NCBI RefSeq assembly: GCF_023283895.1
Contig: NZ_JAKILB010000001.1
Location: 62,001-126,000, forward strand
Reading direction: 5' to 3'
DNA: 64,000 nt
DNA from: Shewanella pneumatophori
Lineage (GTDB): Bacteria > Pseudomonadota > Gammaproteobacteria > Enterobacterales > Shewanellaceae
The position numbers and the translations under genes are program-made. Positions 19,149-27,962 of this stretch are shown in pieces; positions within the stretch are counted from its first letter, which is position 1, and each line of letters begins with the position of its first letter. The notes beneath the pieces were generated by a model. That model saw nothing but the letters and a program-made list of their open reading frames with translations. It did not search any database and was not told the origin of the DNA.

Positions 19149-20559
19149 AGCAAACCTATGTGCAGTATCAACGAGCAATTTACTAATGGGACATATTGGT
19201 AGCTGCAAACCTGATAAGCTGATTGACAAAGCCGGCTATATAAAACTTATCCAGGCGCTGGGACGCGGAAAAAAAGGCTCGCGAAGCTTAAGCCTTAATG
19301 AAAGTTTTCAACTCATCCAAGGATTTAAATTTGGCATTGGAACGGCGGCTCAATTAAGTGCAGCGCTTATGTTAATGCGAGTTCGAGGTGAAAGCGCCGA
19401 AGAGATTGCAGGGGTAACACTTGCGCTAAAGCAAAGCGTTGATCCCCAGTGGCAATCGCTAAATATTACCCTTGATTGGCCTTGTTACGCAGGTAAACGC
19501 GATCAGTTACCTTATATGCTCTTTTGTGCCAAAGCTTTGGCAAAGCAAGGTGAGCGAATACTTATTCATGGTGACAATCGTGTATTGCATCATCGTCATC
19601 ATGTAGGCGATGTCATTCAAGCTTTAGGCATAGTTGAGGTCAACTCAGCTGCGGAGGCTCAAGTTATATTAGACCGAGATGGGCTTTGTTATGTCAATGC
19701 AGACAAGCTCACCGCATTTGCCGATACCTTTAAAGATCTTCACCAACAATTAGGCTTAAGAAGCCTTTATCAAACGGCGATACGCTGTTTGAATCCCGGC
19801 AATGCTCAATTAAACATACGCAGTTATTTTCACGGTGGTTTAGCATCGCTGCACGTTAAGGTTGCTAAGCTTTTGGCGCAGTACGTGCCAGCATCAAGGG
19901 TGTTGATTTTTAAAGGCTATCAAGGTGAAGCTGAAATTAATCCAAGATGCAGTACTAAGCTGTTTATTAGTCCGTGGCAGGATATTGATTGTCAATCTGC
20001 TGGCGTTAGCGGCGAGGACGAAGTGTTAAGCATTAATCTACCGACAGCGTTAGATATGCTGAGAGGTGATAAGTTACTTGCCAAGCATTTGTCTGCAAAC
20101 TGGTTAACCACCTTAATTGGGAGTAACACCGAATATTTACCGACAAAAGTCGCTACTGTTGACGTTGAGAAAGAAACCGTTATCGACACAAATGAGCGCG
20201 TCCGTGCAAAGGCGGTCATTGAAAGCACGCTATCCGCAGTAAATTTACTAAAAAATCCATCATTAACCTTAACTGATGCACGTAGACAGGCCGAGCATTT
20301 AACTGAGCAAAGCTTTGCCTATTTAATTCGAGATATTAAAAGCCCTGAGCTGATGAACAGCCCTGAGCGAATAGACAGCTCTGAGCGGGTAGATAGTCCT
20401 GAACAGGTAAACAGCCCTGAGCTGATAGATAGCCTTGAGCTGATAGATCGACTCGAGCAGAGGGACAGTTCTGACAGTATAAATAGCCCTGAAACCAAGC
20501 AAGTTCCAAAGCTAACGAGTCGTAATAAGCAAGAGGAGTCTGCAAATGCGCATTATTAG
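19141..20559 (+). CDS. TrpD2/YbiB-like glycosyltransferase-family protein with repeat tail
   Basis: A protein of about 472 residues related to anthranilate phosphoribosyltransferase (TrpD fold, YbiB/TrpD2 branch). Visible are YIKLIQALGRGKKGSRSLS, an N-terminal helical domain, GDNRVLHHRHHVGDVIQALG and LRSLYQTAIRCLNPGNA. YbiB relatives bind nucleic acid rather than acting in tryptophan synthesis; a role in nitrate assimilation is only implied by position. The region from about residue 400 is nine in-frame hexapeptide units (SPELxx-like), listed as a repeat. ATG 19141 is chosen with a TGAG 6 bases upstream; it overlaps the SUMT gene by 8 bases. Confidence 0.75.
   Translation: MDKANLCAVSTSNLLMGHIGSCKPDKLIDKAGYIKLIQALGRGKKGSRSLSLNESFQLIQGFKFGIGTAAQLSAALMLMRVRGESAEEIAGVTLALKQSVDPQWQSLNITLDWPCYAGKRDQLPYMLFCAKALAKQGERILIHGDNRVLHHRHHVGDVIQALGIVEVNSAAEAQVILDRDGLCYVNADKLTAFADTFKDLHQQLGLRSLYQTAIRCLNPGNAQLNIRSYFHGGLASLHVKVAKLLAQYVPASRVLIFKGYQGEAEINPRCSTKLFISPWQDIDCQSAGVSGEDEVLSINLPTALDMLRGDKLLAKHLSANWLTTLIGSNTEYLPTKVATVDVEKETVIDTNERVRAKAVIESTLSAVNLLKNPSLTLTDARRQAEHLTEQSFAYLIRDIKSPELMNSPERIDSSERVDSPEQVNSPELIDSLELIDRLEQRDSSDSINSPETKQVPKLTSRNKQEESANAHY
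20341..20502 (+). repeat. 18-bp in-frame tandem repeat (nine degenerate units)
   Basis: Nine units of 18 bases, each close to AGCCCTGAGCTGATAGAT, encode SPELMN-SPERID-SSERVD-SPEQVN-SPELID and so on near the C-terminus of the YbiB-like protein. Unit length is a multiple of three, so gain or loss keeps the frame. Confidence 0.9.
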
Positions 20560-21088
20560 CTTTACGGAATCGAGCGACCAGTGCTATGTGAGCCAGCTAA
20601 ATCATGCAGGGCATCAACTGCTGCCAATATCGAATTTATTAGAATGTGAGCGTATTCATTTTGAAGCACAGTCAGACTTGTTGCTGTTAAACCTTAAAAA
20701 AATCACCGAGAGTCATTTAGCGTTTATTGCTCGCTTAATGGATTTTTCCCCCGTGAGCTTGATTGTTTGCAGTGAGCAGATCAGCGAAAACCAGTTAACG
20801 CGTTTACTACAGTGCGGGCGCATAACGTATACGCCGCAAACATTATCCGCGAGCCGTATTAATGCTGTGATAGAGCTGGCGTTACTGCGTTTTAAAGTGG
20901 CGAATAACACATTATCTAAAATTGAGCATCTTGAGCAGAAATTAGTTACTGAGCAAATTATTTATCAAGCGAAAAGTAAGTTGCAATCAGTTGGACTTAA
21001 TGAACAGCAAGCACATCAACAATTGCAGCAATATGCTATGCAGCATGGAACAAGCCTTGTTGCTGTGGCAAAAGAGTTGTGTAAGTAG
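20546..21088 (+). CDS. nasT: ANTAR-domain regulator, NasT-like
   Basis: A 180-residue protein. The C-terminal 55 residues, after a short coiled-coil (LSKIEHLEQKLVTE), form an ANTAR RNA-binding domain: three helices with AKSKLQSVGLNEQQAHQQL and AVAKELCK. ANTAR proteins stop terminators forming in leader RNAs; NasT-type members act on nas/nir leaders. The N-terminal half is receiver-like in length but has NLKK where the phosphoryl-accepting Asp would be expected, so phosphorylation is doubtful. No NasS-type nitrate-binding partner is present in this window. It overlaps the previous gene by 14 bases and sits just before the nirB leader terminator. Confidence 0.82.
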   Translation: MRIISFTESSDQCYVSQLNHAGHQLLPISNLLECERIHFEAQSDLLLLNLKKITESHLAFIARLMDFSPVSLIVCSEQISENQLTRLLQCGRITYTPQTLSASRINAVIELALLRFKVANNTLSKIEHLEQKLVTEQIIYQAKSKLQSVGLNEQQAHQQLQQYAMQHGTSLVAVAKELCK

Positions 21089-21443
21089 TCCTGCACTGTC
21101 GATGTTCTCCAATGAACCAAATAAGTGCAAGTAAAGTGAGTCAGTTAGCCGTGCTGAAAAAGCACAGCGAGACGATAAATGTTTTTATCTAATTAAAACA
21201 GTGACCTGCATTCGCTTTCGTGCGGGTGTTTAAGCTGGCATGCGTTTTGCGACTGATTGAATGATGTGCTCTTAGTAGCATGAGCTTAGTAACACAGACG
21301 TATTAATTATAAAGCAGCTTTAAAATGGTCTGGTTATTAAAAGCTGCCATCAAAATTTAATGGATTTCGGGCAAAGGCGCCATCTTCTGTAGAGGAGTGG
21401 CGCCTTTTTGTTTGCCCAAAATAGTTAACACAGGGGGCGTGAA
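21089..21443 (+). promoter_or_regulatory. nirB leader with attenuator
   Basis: A 355-base untranslated stretch rich in hairpins: GTGCT-GAAAA-AGCAC at 21151-21165, GATAAA-TGTT-TTTATC at 21173-21188, CCTGC/GCGGG near 21204-21225, and GCAGCTTT (21314-21321) with AAAGCTGC (21340-21347). It ends in a strong terminator before nirB. I could not identify with confidence the paired hexaloop hairpins that ANTAR proteins bind. Confidence 0.6.
21369..21417 (+). terminator. Leader terminator before nirB
   Basis: A 10-bp stem (AAAGGCGCCA at 21373-21382 with TGGCGCCTTT at 21398-21407), an inner CTTC/GAGG extension and T5. An outer GGGCAAA/TTTGCCC pair extends the structure. It lies 27 bases before nirB, directly downstream of the ANTAR gene, as expected of an attenuator. 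Confidence 0.88.
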
Positions 21444-24053
21444 ATGGAACAAGCAAAACAGAAATTGCTAGTTGTGGGTAACGGCATGGTTGGGCATTAC
21501 TTTATTGAGCAACTGTGTCAGCAGAAAATGAGTCAATATTACGATATTCAAGTGTTAGGTGAAGAGCAAATTGCCGCTTACGATCGCGTCCAGTTATCAA
21601 AATATTTTGAATCGGGTAGCGCAGACAGCTTGATGCTAGCCAGTCAAGCAGAGTATCAAAAACAGGGCGTCACCTTGCATTTAGGCCAAAAAGCGACGGC
21701 GATTGATACTGCTAATAAACAGGTTGTGACTGAGCAGGGGCGGATGAGTTATGACAAACTCGTATTAGCCACTGGCTCATACCCATTTGTGCCGCCAATT
21801 AATGGTAATGATAGGTCTGATTGCTTGGTGTATCGCACTATTGACGATCTAAAGGCCATTGAGCAAGCAGCTAGCCGTTCTCGCTCTGGCGTCGTCGTCG
21901 GCGGCGGTCTTCTTGGACTTGAGGCCGCTAATGCGCTGCAGTCATTAGGGCTCGATACTCATGTCGTGGAATTTGCGCCTCAGTTAATGTCTGTACAGCT
22001 TAATGAGCGCGGGGGACAACTGTTAAAACAGAAAATTGAAGCGCTTGGCGTTAACGTCCATCTAAATAAGGCCACCACAGCAATTGTTGATGGAGAGCGT
22101 GCTCGTCATCGAATGAATTTTAGTGACGGTAGTTTCCTTGAAGCCGATATGTTGGTCTTTTCAGCGGGGATCCGCCCACAAGATAGCCTAGCGAGAGGCA
22201 CAGATATCGAGGTAGGGGAGCGCGGTGGCATTGTTATTGATGACTACTGTCAAACTTCAATTACCGATGTTTTTGCCATTGGTGAGTGTGCATTGTGGCA
22301 GCAAAAAATATTTGGATTAGTAGCGCCTGGTTACCAAATGGCGAATGTCGTGGCATCACAAATCACAGCCGAGTACCTCAATAATACGCCAAGTCAGTTT
22401 AAGGGCGCAGATATGAGCACCAAGCTTAAACTGCTGGGAGTTGATGTGGCTTCCATTGGTAAAAGTCGCGGCTTTGAAAATGCCCAATATGTTGAACTGT
22501 CTGATAGACAGGCGGGGATCTACAAAAAACTTTGGCTTGATGAAACCGGCGAATACTTAAAAGGGGCGGTATTGGTTGGCAATGTGGATGAATATACCAG
22601 TTTACTCAGCGCGTATTTGTCAGCAGAGCCACTGGAGGCGCCTGCAGCGACATTGTTACTGGCTGATAATTCAGCCCCGATTAGTCTAAAAGATAATGCG
22701 ATAGTGTGTTCTTGTCATCAGGTAACCAAGTCCGCTATCTGTGAACAAGTTCGAGAAGGAAAACATAGTTTAACAGAAATTAAATCCTGCACTAAAGCCG
22801 CTTCAGGCTGTGGTGGCTGCGCTGCAGTGGTTGAGCAAATTATTGATGAAGCGCTAGTTGAGCAAGGTATAGAAACAGAGCAAGGGGTGTGTTGCCACTT
22901 TGAACATGATAGACAAGCCTTGTTTCATTTGTGCCAAGTTGGCGGCATTAAAGACTTCAGCACGCTTTATCAACAACACGCAAAAGCCGGTGCGTCAAGC
23001 TTAGCGCTAGGTTGTGAGATCTGTAAGCCATTAGCGGCGTCGATTTTCGCCACATTAGACAATGACTATGTGCTTTCAGAGCAGCATGTGGCGCTGCAAG
23101 ATACCAATGATGCTTACTTAGGTAATTTGCAAAAAGATGGCAGTTACTCAGTCGTACCACGTATTGCTGGTGGCGAAATCACTCCTGATAAATTGATTGC
23201 CATAGGTGAAATAGCTAAAAAATTTGACCTTTACACCAAAATCACTGGTGGCCAAAGAATTGATATGTTTGGGGCGCAATTATCAGAGCTACCGCAAATA
23301 TGGCAACAATTGATCGAAGCTGGGTTTGAAACGGGTCATGCCTATGGTAAGTCGTTACGTACGGTAAAGTCCTGTGTTGGTGATACTTGGTGCCGTTACG
23401 GCGTACAAGACTCGGTTAGCTTAGCCATCGCATTAGAAAATCGTTATAAGGGCCTGCGCGCTCCGCACAAAATTAAAATGGCCGTATCAGGCTGTACGCG
23501 TGAATGCGCCGAAGCCCAAAGCAAAGATATCGGTGTGATTGCATCCGAAAATGGCTGGAACCTTTATGTTTGCGGTAATGGTGGCATGCGCCCACGACAT
23601 GGGGATTTGTTTGCGACTGACTTATCGACAGAGCAGTTGGTCAGTTACATTGATCGGATCTTGATGTTCTATTCGAAAACAGCAGGCAGATTACAACGCA
23701 CTTCTGTATGGATGGAGTCATTAGCGGGCGGCCTCGAATATCTGCAATCTGTGATTATTGGCGATGAACTTGGACTCGCAGCAGAGCTTGAAGCACAGAT
23801 GAAAAAGGTGGTGAGCAGCTATCAGTGTGAATGGCAGACCAGTCTAAATGATAAACATTTCCTCAGTCGTTTTGATGAGTTTGTCAACCCTCAAGATGCG
23901 CCTGAATATAGTGAAAATCCATACCAATATCTGCGTGAGCAGAAATTTCCAATGCAGTCTGATGTACAAACATTTTCCACGGTAATCCCGTCAGCTAACA
24001 GGGTTGGAGATATTGCCGTTTCCATAATTGAAGAACAGGAGGTCATATTATGA
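21444..24053 (+). CDS. nirB: Assimilatory NAD(P)H nitrite reductase, large subunit
   Basis: An 869-residue cytoplasmic enzyme reducing nitrite to ammonium. The N-terminal FAD-binding part starts VVGNGMVGHYF, and the NAD(P)H loop is VVGGGLLGLEAANAL. A BFD-like [2Fe-2S] domain follows (CSCHQVTKSAIC...CGGCAA, about residues 425-465). The sulfite/nitrite reductase half has KSCVGDTWCRYG and SGCTRECAEAQSKD, the cysteines for [4Fe-4S]-siroheme. Full length. GGGGGCG precedes ATG 21444. It overlaps nirD by 4 bases. The leader terminator suggests control by the upstream ANTAR protein. Confidence 0.96.
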   Translation: MEQAKQKLLVVGNGMVGHYFIEQLCQQKMSQYYDIQVLGEEQIAAYDRVQLSKYFESGSADSLMLASQAEYQKQGVTLHLGQKATAIDTANKQVVTEQGRMSYDKLVLATGSYPFVPPINGNDRSDCLVYRTIDDLKAIEQAASRSRSGVVVGGGLLGLEAANALQSLGLDTHVVEFAPQLMSVQLNERGGQLLKQKIEALGVNVHLNKATTAIVDGERARHRMNFSDGSFLEADMLVFSAGIRPQDSLARGTDIEVGERGGIVIDDYCQTSITDVFAIGECALWQQKIFGLVAPGYQMANVVASQITAEYLNNTPSQFKGADMSTKLKLLGVDVASIGKSRGFENAQYVELSDRQAGIYKKLWLDETGEYLKGAVLVGNVDEYTSLLSAYLSAEPLEAPAATLLLADNSAPISLKDNAIVCSCHQVTKSAICEQVREGKHSLTEIKSCTKAASGCGGCAAVVEQIIDEALVEQGIETEQGVCCHFEHDRQALFHLCQVGGIKDFSTLYQQHAKAGASSLALGCEICKPLAASIFATLDNDYVLSEQHVALQDTNDAYLGNLQKDGSYSVVPRIAGGEITPDKLIAIGEIAKKFDLYTKITGGQRIDMFGAQLSELPQIWQQLIEAGFETGHAYGKSLRTVKSCVGDTWCRYGVQDSVSLAIALENRYKGLRAPHKIKMAVSGCTRECAEAQSKDIGVIASENGWNLYVCGNGGMRPRHGDLFATDLSTEQLVSYIDRILMFYSKTAGRLQRTSVWMESLAGGLEYLQSVIIGDELGLAAELEAQMKKVVSSYQCEWQTSLNDKHFLSRFDEFVNPQDAPEYSENPYQYLREQKFPMQSDVQTFSTVIPSANRVGDIAVSIIEEQEVIL

Positions 24054-24421
24054 GTTGGGTAACCTTATGTGAAGAGGCTGCGCTGCCAAGTAATAGAGGC
24101 GTAGCAGCATGGGCCTTAGGTAAAGCGATAGCCTTGTTTAATATGGGCGATAAAGGCATATTCGCACTTGATAATATCGATCCTGCAACAGGTGTAAGCG
24201 TGTTATCAAGAGGGCTAATTTGTGAGTTGGGCAATCAAATGTATGTGTCTTCTCCTATTCATAAACAGCACTATGATTTGCAAACCGGTCAGTGTTTAGA
24301 AAGCGCTACACTGAAGGTTAACTGTTATGAGGTAAAAAAGCTGCAGGGAAAAATTTTAGCTAAAGTTACATCTGTACCAACGCATATTGAGCAGCAATCA
24401 AGCCAAAGTGAGGAGGAATAA
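24050..24421 (+). CDS. nirD: Nitrite reductase small subunit
   Basis: A 123-residue protein of the NirD family, which has a Rieske-like fold but lacks the cluster ligands: no CxH...CxxH pair is present here. Recognisable are NRGVAAWALGKAIALFNMGDKGIFALDNIDPATGVSVLSRG and VSSPIHKQHYDLQTGQCL. It supports NirB in cytoplasmic nitrite reduction. ATG 24050 overlaps the nirB stop (ATGA), the usual coupled arrangement. Confidence 0.93.
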   Translation: MSWVTLCEEAALPSNRGVAAWALGKAIALFNMGDKGIFALDNIDPATGVSVLSRGLICELGNQMYVSSPIHKQHYDLQTGQCLESATLKVNCYEVKKLQGKILAKVTSVPTHIEQQSSQSEEE

Positions 24422-24422
24422 A

Positions 24423-25889
24423 ATGAGTAGTCAAAAATTTAACCTCTTTAGCTTTAGTGGCAAGATGAAAGTTATGCATTTGAGTTGGATGGCGTTTTTT
24501 ATCACCTTTGTTGTCTGGTTTAACGCAGCGCCGCTTATTAGTGTTATTGCCGATAGTATTGGCCTCACCAGCTCGCAAATTAAAACTTTATTGATTTTAA
24601 ATGTTGCGCTGACGATTCCTGCGAGAGTCATCATAGGTATGGTCACTGACCGATTTGGCCCCAGAAGAGTGTATTCATTGTTGTTGGGCTTGTGCTCCAT
24701 TCCTTGTTTTATATTTGCTGTCGGCACTAGCTTTGAACAGCTTGCTTTGGCGCGGTTCCTAATTGGCTTTATTGGCGCCGGTTTTGTGATTGGGATCCGT
24801 ATGGTGAGTGAATGGTTTCCGGCTAAGGAGTTAGGCGTTGCTGAAGGAGTATATGGTGGTTGGGGTAACTTTGGCTCAGCCGCTGCGGCCTTTACCTTAC
24901 CTGCGATAGCGCTAGCATTTGGTGGACAAGATGGTTGGCGTTACGCTATTGGCTTAACAGGCTTAATGAGCTTAGTTTTTGCTTTTATTTATTACTTTAA
25001 CGTAACCGATACACCTAAAGGCTCAACCTATTTTAAGCCTAAAAAAGCAGGAGCGATGGAAGTCAGTAGTAAAGGCGATTTTGTTCTACTGGTGGTAATG
25101 AAGCTTCCTATGTATGCCACCTTAGGATTACTGGCTTGGAAACTCTCGCCAGCGGGTGTTGCAATGCTTTCAGCTAATATGGTCAATGGCATTTATCTGT
25201 TGTTATTTGCTATTTTTGCCGCCGATTTTTTGCAAACATTTAGTGTTAACAAGCAGGTGTTTACTGGGAAAGTGCCCGAGTTTGAACGCTATCAGTTTAA
25301 ACAGGTGGCAGTGCTAAACGTACTCTACTTTTCAACCTTTGGTTCTGAACTCGCAATCGTGTCTATGTTACCCCTATATTTTGCCGAAACATTTGAATTA
25401 GGTATGGCCCAAGCGGGTATGGTTGCATCCTCTTATGCTTTTATGAATCTAATGTCTCGCCCTGGCGGTGGCTGGTTAAGTGATCGTTTTGGCCGCAAAT
25501 CAACACTGCTCATATTAACCGCAGGACTTGCATTAGGTTATTTTGGTGTTGCACAAATAGACAGTAGCTGGGGATTACCTTTTGCTATTGCCATGGTTAT
25601 GCTGTGCTCTTTCTTTGTGCAAAGTGGAGAAGGCGCGGTATTTGCTGCTGTGCCGTTAATTAAGCGCCGCCTAACAGGGCAAATTGCAGGCATGACTGGA
25701 GCGTACGGTAATGTGGGCGCGGTGTTTTTCCTAACGGTTTACTCCATGGTATCTACTCAGACTTTTTTCTATGTCATTGCTGCAAGCGCGGTATTTGGAT
25801 TTTTTACACTGTTCTTTATGACAGAGCCCAAAGGTCATATTGCTGAAGTCAACGATGACGGTGAAGTGACATTAATTAGTGTCAGTTAA
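24423..25889 (+). CDS. narK: Nitrate/nitrite transporter, MFS (NarK/NasA type)
   Basis: A 488-residue major facilitator protein with about 12 membrane segments that should import nitrate for the reductase. FVVWFNAAPLI in TM1, the MVTDRFGPRRVY loop between TM2 and TM3, and AEGVYGGWGNFGSAAAAF (the nitrate signature region) are visible. A second signature, GAYGNVGAVFF, comes near the end. A longer frame exists from 24387, but ATG 24423 has GAGGAGGAATAA directly upstream and begins at the conserved N-terminus. It lies 1 base after nirD and is within the same operon. Confidence 0.92.
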   Translation: MSSQKFNLFSFSGKMKVMHLSWMAFFITFVVWFNAAPLISVIADSIGLTSSQIKTLLILNVALTIPARVIIGMVTDRFGPRRVYSLLLGLCSIPCFIFAVGTSFEQLALARFLIGFIGAGFVIGIRMVSEWFPAKELGVAEGVYGGWGNFGSAAAAFTLPAIALAFGGQDGWRYAIGLTGLMSLVFAFIYYFNVTDTPKGSTYFKPKKAGAMEVSSKGDFVLLVVMKLPMYATLGLLAWKLSPAGVAMLSANMVNGIYLLLFAIFAADFLQTFSVNKQVFTGKVPEFERYQFKQVAVLNVLYFSTFGSELAIVSMLPLYFAETFELGMAQAGMVASSYAFMNLMSRPGGGWLSDRFGRKSTLLILTAGLALGYFGVAQIDSSWGLPFAIAMVMLCSFFVQSGEGAVFAAVPLIKRRLTGQIAGMTGAYGNVGAVFFLTVYSMVSTQTFFYVIAASAVFGFFTLFFMTEPKGHIAEVNDDGEVTLISVS

Positions 25890-25893
25890 GACA

Positions 25894-27759
25894 ATGGCTA
25901 GCACTGAATTGAAAGGCGAGGTATCTCGCCTTAAAGCCAGCTCTGGCGATACGTTGGCCACTATGAGTCGATCATCTTCTATTGATGGTGAACAGCACAG
26001 CTTTCCTTTCGCAACGGAAGTACAGCTGTGCTTATCGGCTGGTCAGTTTTCAGATAAAGGGGCTAAGGCGGAAAATGAGGATGCTATCGGGATCCGCGTT
26101 CCTAGTGGCCATTTGCTGACAAGTAAAGGAGCGGTATCAGCGATTAGCGATGGCGTTAGCCTTGCCGAAAAAGGCGCTGCAGCTTCAGCGATAAGCGTGA
26201 GCAATTTTTTAGCCGATTATTATTCAACTCCAGACCTTTGGTCAGTCAAGAAAGCGAGTTCAAAAGTACTAACGGCATTGAACCGTTGGCTTTATGGACT
26301 AGGTCAAGATTATAGAGATGCAAGGCGCGGCTATGTATGCACCTTTAGTGCGCTGGTGTTTAAATCCTGTCATTTACATATGCTGCATATTGGCGATTCA
26401 AGGATATATCGTTACCGGGAGGGGGAGCTACAACGTCTTTCTTGTGATCATATTAGTCTAGTAGGTAACGGCAACAAATACTTAGCCAGAGCATTAGGGT
26501 TAGATCTAAATATCGATGTGGATTATCAATCCATTGCATTAGCGGTCAATGACATTTATTTATTAATGACCGATGGTGTACATGATGTCTTATGCGATAT
26601 TGATATTAAAAGCAAAATTGAAGCTCGTTTAACTAACGGTAAAATTGCATTTAACGATAATGATTGTGAGGAGGTTAGCCAGCAACTTGTAGAGTCTGCA
26701 ATCAATAGTGGTTCGATGGATAATGTTAGTTGCCAATGTATTAGTGTGAATGCATTACCCGAGCAGACCTTAGATGATCTGCATCGTAGTTTTACTCAAT
26801 TGCCATTTCCACCTCCATTAAGTGCAGGGATGAGGCTAGATGGTTACACCGTGCTTAAAATTTTACATCAGAGCCAACGCAGCCAAGTTTATCTTGTTAA
26901 GGACGTGCAAGGCCAACTTGCCTGCATGAAAACACCGTCACTTAATTATCAAGATGATCCCGCTTATATTGAGCGTTTTTTGCTGGAGAGCTGGGTTGGT
27001 GAGCGGATTAATAGTGCGCAAGTTATCACGATAAAAGACAAAGCCAGACCAAAGTCTGCGCTGTATTATTTAACAGAATATATAGAGGGAATAACATTAC
27101 AACGCTGGATACAACTGCATCCTAAGCCTGATATACAAGTTGTGCTTGGTATTTTGAATCAAATAGAAGCTGGTTTACGCGCGTTTCATCGCAAAGAAAC
27201 ACTACATCAAGATCTGAAACCAGAAAATATCCTTATCGACAATAATGGTCAGGTTAAGATTATCGATTTTGGCGCTTGTTATATAAAGGGGATTGCTGAG
27301 ATCTCAACATCTTTAGAACGAGATAGTATTCTTGGTACTGCTGATTATTCTGCCCCTGAAGTTCTGCTGCGATATAAAGCAAGCTATCAAGTCGATCTAT
27401 ATTCATTAGCCGTTATTGCGTTTGAAATGCTAACAAATGAACTGCCTTTTAAAGCTAAGCAAGCTGACTGCTTGTTAGATAAAGACTTTAAACGACTTCG
27501 TTATATCCCTAGTTATTCGCTAAATCCTCTGATCCCCATATGGATGGATAGCGCATTACAAAAATCCTTGAAATTTGACCCAAAAGATCGTCATAACGAT
27601 ACGAGTGAATGGCTCTATGAAATGAATACTCCTGTGCGTGAGTGGCATAAACCTGTGGGGGAGCAATCATTACTAGAAAAACATCCATTGGCTTTTTGGC
27701 AAATCTTGAGTGGATTATTACTGGCCATAATAATGCTACTCGTTGTGTTTAGTGAATAG
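25894..27759 (+). CDS. Fused PP2C phosphatase / Ser-Thr protein kinase, membrane anchored
   Basis: A protein of about 621 residues with an N-terminal PP2C phosphatase (about residues 45-290: DKGAKAENEDAIG, GDSRIYRYREGELQRL, LMTDGVHDVL and DNVSCQ). A Hanks-type kinase follows (about 310-575: VAxK-like CMKT, then HQDLKPENILID, KIIDFGAC and GTADYSAPE). The catalytic loop reads HQD instead of HRD, but the catalytic Asp, Asn and DFG are kept. One C-terminal membrane segment (FWQILSGLLLAIIMLLVVF) anchors it. Such fusions recur next to nitrate assimilation genes in gammaproteobacteria; the target is unknown. ATG 25894 is 4 bases after the transporter stop. Confidence 0.88.
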   Translation: MASTELKGEVSRLKASSGDTLATMSRSSSIDGEQHSFPFATEVQLCLSAGQFSDKGAKAENEDAIGIRVPSGHLLTSKGAVSAISDGVSLAEKGAAASAISVSNFLADYYSTPDLWSVKKASSKVLTALNRWLYGLGQDYRDARRGYVCTFSALVFKSCHLHMLHIGDSRIYRYREGELQRLSCDHISLVGNGNKYLARALGLDLNIDVDYQSIALAVNDIYLLMTDGVHDVLCDIDIKSKIEARLTNGKIAFNDNDCEEVSQQLVESAINSGSMDNVSCQCISVNALPEQTLDDLHRSFTQLPFPPPLSAGMRLDGYTVLKILHQSQRSQVYLVKDVQGQLACMKTPSLNYQDDPAYIERFLLESWVGERINSAQVITIKDKARPKSALYYLTEYIEGITLQRWIQLHPKPDIQVVLGILNQIEAGLRAFHRKETLHQDLKPENILIDNNGQVKIIDFGACYIKGIAEISTSLERDSILGTADYSAPEVLLRYKASYQVDLYSLAVIAFEMLTNELPFKAKQADCLLDKDFKRLRYIPSYSLNPLIPIWMDSALQKSLKFDPKDRHNDTSEWLYEMNTPVREWHKPVGEQSLLEKHPLAFWQILSGLLLAIIMLLVVFSE

Positions 27760-27962
27760 CGAAATGAGTTTTTTACCTTGTGCTCTTGATTAGCTGTTTT
27801 AAGTTGGGCTAAATAAAACCCGCAGTGAAGAAAGTTTCTGATTTGAATTAATAAGACTGTTTAGCTCATAGAAGAGTGTTTTGGCTCATTAACTGGTTGT
27901 TCGATGAGTGGATAGATGAGTTGAGGCTCGGTGAAGTCAAAGCTATAACAAAGGAATGTTTT

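Noticed and set aside
20336..20545. Minus-strand frame of 69 codons across the minisatellite.
   Set aside because: It is the antisense of the 18-bp repeat, has no ribosome site and no independent features.
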